Below, piece by piece: positions 42,017 to 42,712 of a stretch of 42,712 bases of DNA (the first letter of the stretch is position 1; each line of letters begins with the position of its first letter). Origin of the DNA: CAZBWE01 sp964495465. Its GTDB lineage: Bacteria > Planctomycetota > Phycisphaerae > Sedimentisphaerales > Anaerobacaceae. The translations under genes were made by a program, and so were the position numbers. The notes beneath the pieces are model-generated. The model searched no databases. It saw only the letters and a program-made list of their open reading frames with translations, and was not told the DNA's origin. The DNA lies in contig CAZBWE010000009.1 in NCBI GenBank assembly GCA_964495465.1, positions 1-42,712 on the forward strand, given 5' to 3'.

Positions 42017-42712
42017 ATGAAACCGTCCCTGAAATTATGGCTGATTATTTTGTGTGGTTCTTTACTGTCGCTTTCTTCCTGCTCGCAGGTTGAAATCACC
42101 GGCAGAAAACAATTCAATCTCGTTCCCGACTCAATTATGAATTCGATGAGCTTCCAGTCCTACGGCGAATTTATCTCGCAAAGCAAATTAAGCACCGATG
42201 TCCAGCAGACCCAGATGGTCAAACGCGTCGGCGGCAGGATACAAAAAGCTGTAGAGCAATATTGCGCAAAAAACTGCACGCAAGACCGATTGAAAGGATA
42301 CCAATGGGAATTCAATCTCATCGAAGACCCTAATGTAAATGCCTGGGCAATGCCGGGAGGAAAAGTAGTCGTCTATACGGGCCTGCTGCCGGTGACCCGG
42401 ACGGAAGAAGGGCTGGCTGTGGTGATGGGACACGAAATCGCACACGCCTTCGCAAGGCACGGCTCCGAAAGAATGACACAGGGTCTTATTGTGGAGATGG
42501 GAGGTATGGCACTATCGAAGGCCCTCGAAAGCAGCCCGGCACAAACACAGGACCTCTTTATGCGCTCCTACGGCATAGGAACGCAGGTCGGAGTCCTGCT
42601 GCCATACAGCAGAAAGCAAGAGAGCGAAGCCGACCATCTCGGCCTGATATTTATGGCAATGGCCGGCTACAATCCCAACGAAGCAATAATTTTCTGGCAG
42701 AGAATGGCCGCT
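42017..42712 (+). CDS. M48-family metallopeptidase lipoprotein, cut by the window end
   Basis: 232 residues are visible and the frame is open at the end. AAGAAAGGGG lies before the ATG. SLSSC (18-22) is a lipobox. The zinc site HEIAH is at 139-143, with the third ligand Glu204 in ESEADHLGL, 61 residues later, the spacing of periplasmic M48 proteases (LoiP/YcaL/BepA-like). VNAWAMPGGKVVVYTGLL (107-124, shown without its last residues) is the usual strand before the active helix. A role in outer-membrane or periplasmic protein quality control is likely by family. TPR repeats, if any, would lie beyond the window. Confidence 0.92.
   Translation, partial: MKPSLKLWLIILCGSLLSLSSCSQVEITGRKQFNLVPDSIMNSMSFQSYGEFISQSKLSTDVQQTQMVKRVGGRIQKAVEQYCAKNCTQDRLKGYQWEFNLIEDPNVNAWAMPGGKVVVYTGLLPVTRTEEGLAVVMGHEIAHAFARHGSERMTQGLIVEMGGMALSKALESSPAQTQDLFMRSYGIGTQVGVLLPYSRKQESEADHLGLIFMAMAGYNPNEAIIFWQRMAA

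Noticed and set aside
1..42712. CRISPR array, prophage or integrative element
   Set aside because: No regularly spaced repeats, integrase, phage structural genes or attachment repeats were found.

Overview
The window looks like part of a metagenome-assembled genome of a planctomycete, probably class Phycisphaerae (Sedimentisphaerales-like). The reasons are the PEP-CTERM tails with LamG domains, a pseudopilin-type protein with an H-X9-DG motif, a dense block of secreted CAZymes, an MCE protein that implies an outer membrane, and three runs of exactly 100 N (scaffold placeholders). The taxonomic call is inference from protein style; no rRNA is present.

Layout. (1) 1-53: partial tRNA-Ser. (2) 238-21991, all minus strand: a pectin/rhamnogalacturonan locus. 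In transcription order it holds a GH2 beta-galactosidase carrying an inserted F5/8-type domain, a 1514-residue GH43-like/GH43-like/GH2 enzyme, GH78 rhamnosidase, a GH43-like enzyme, GH35 beta-galactosidase, GH28 polygalacturonase, a GH43 enzyme with C-terminal lectin-like domain, a transposase relic, PL1 pectate lyase, and a PL10 lyase fused to a GH43-like propeller. Nearly all carry signal peptides or lipoboxes. A TTGACG-17-TATCCT promoter precedes the first gene and a second promoter precedes the PL1 gene. No SusC/SusD, TonB or regulator gene is in the window. (3) 22459-24663, plus strand, divergent from the locus: three tandem LamG/PEP-CTERM surface-type proteins with conserved ends and divergent cores. 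(4) 24952-25989: a two-lobed aspartic-protease-like lipoprotein. (5) 26093-32961, minus strand: MCE protein, small MerR regulator, RnpA, and three tandem CPA2-type antiporters with CBS pairs. (6) 33325-34981: TlpA-like lipoprotein and a pseudopilin behind a perfect consensus promoter. (7) 35204-42712: housekeeping genes (rpmA, obg, coaX, a divergent MnmE-like GTPase, mutS, an M48 peptidase cut by the window end) plus a small overlapping nucleotidyltransferase module on the minus strand.

How they work together. The enzymes cover homogalacturonan backbone cleavage (PL1, PL10, GH28), rhamnose release (GH78) and removal of galactan/arabinan side chains (GH2, GH35, GH43), as expected for secreted or surface-anchored pectin breakdown. 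The divergent LamG/PEP-CTERM proteins are candidate surface glycan binders, but that link is inference.

The most unusual structural signal is a set of short palindromic elements lying inside reading frames, at loops or linkers of several of these proteins (10896, 13984, 15094, 18870, 19162 and 39050). They resemble mobile coding palindromes. Next in interest are the mosaic LamG array and the degenerate MnmE-like protein, which has a heptamer repeat after its start codon.
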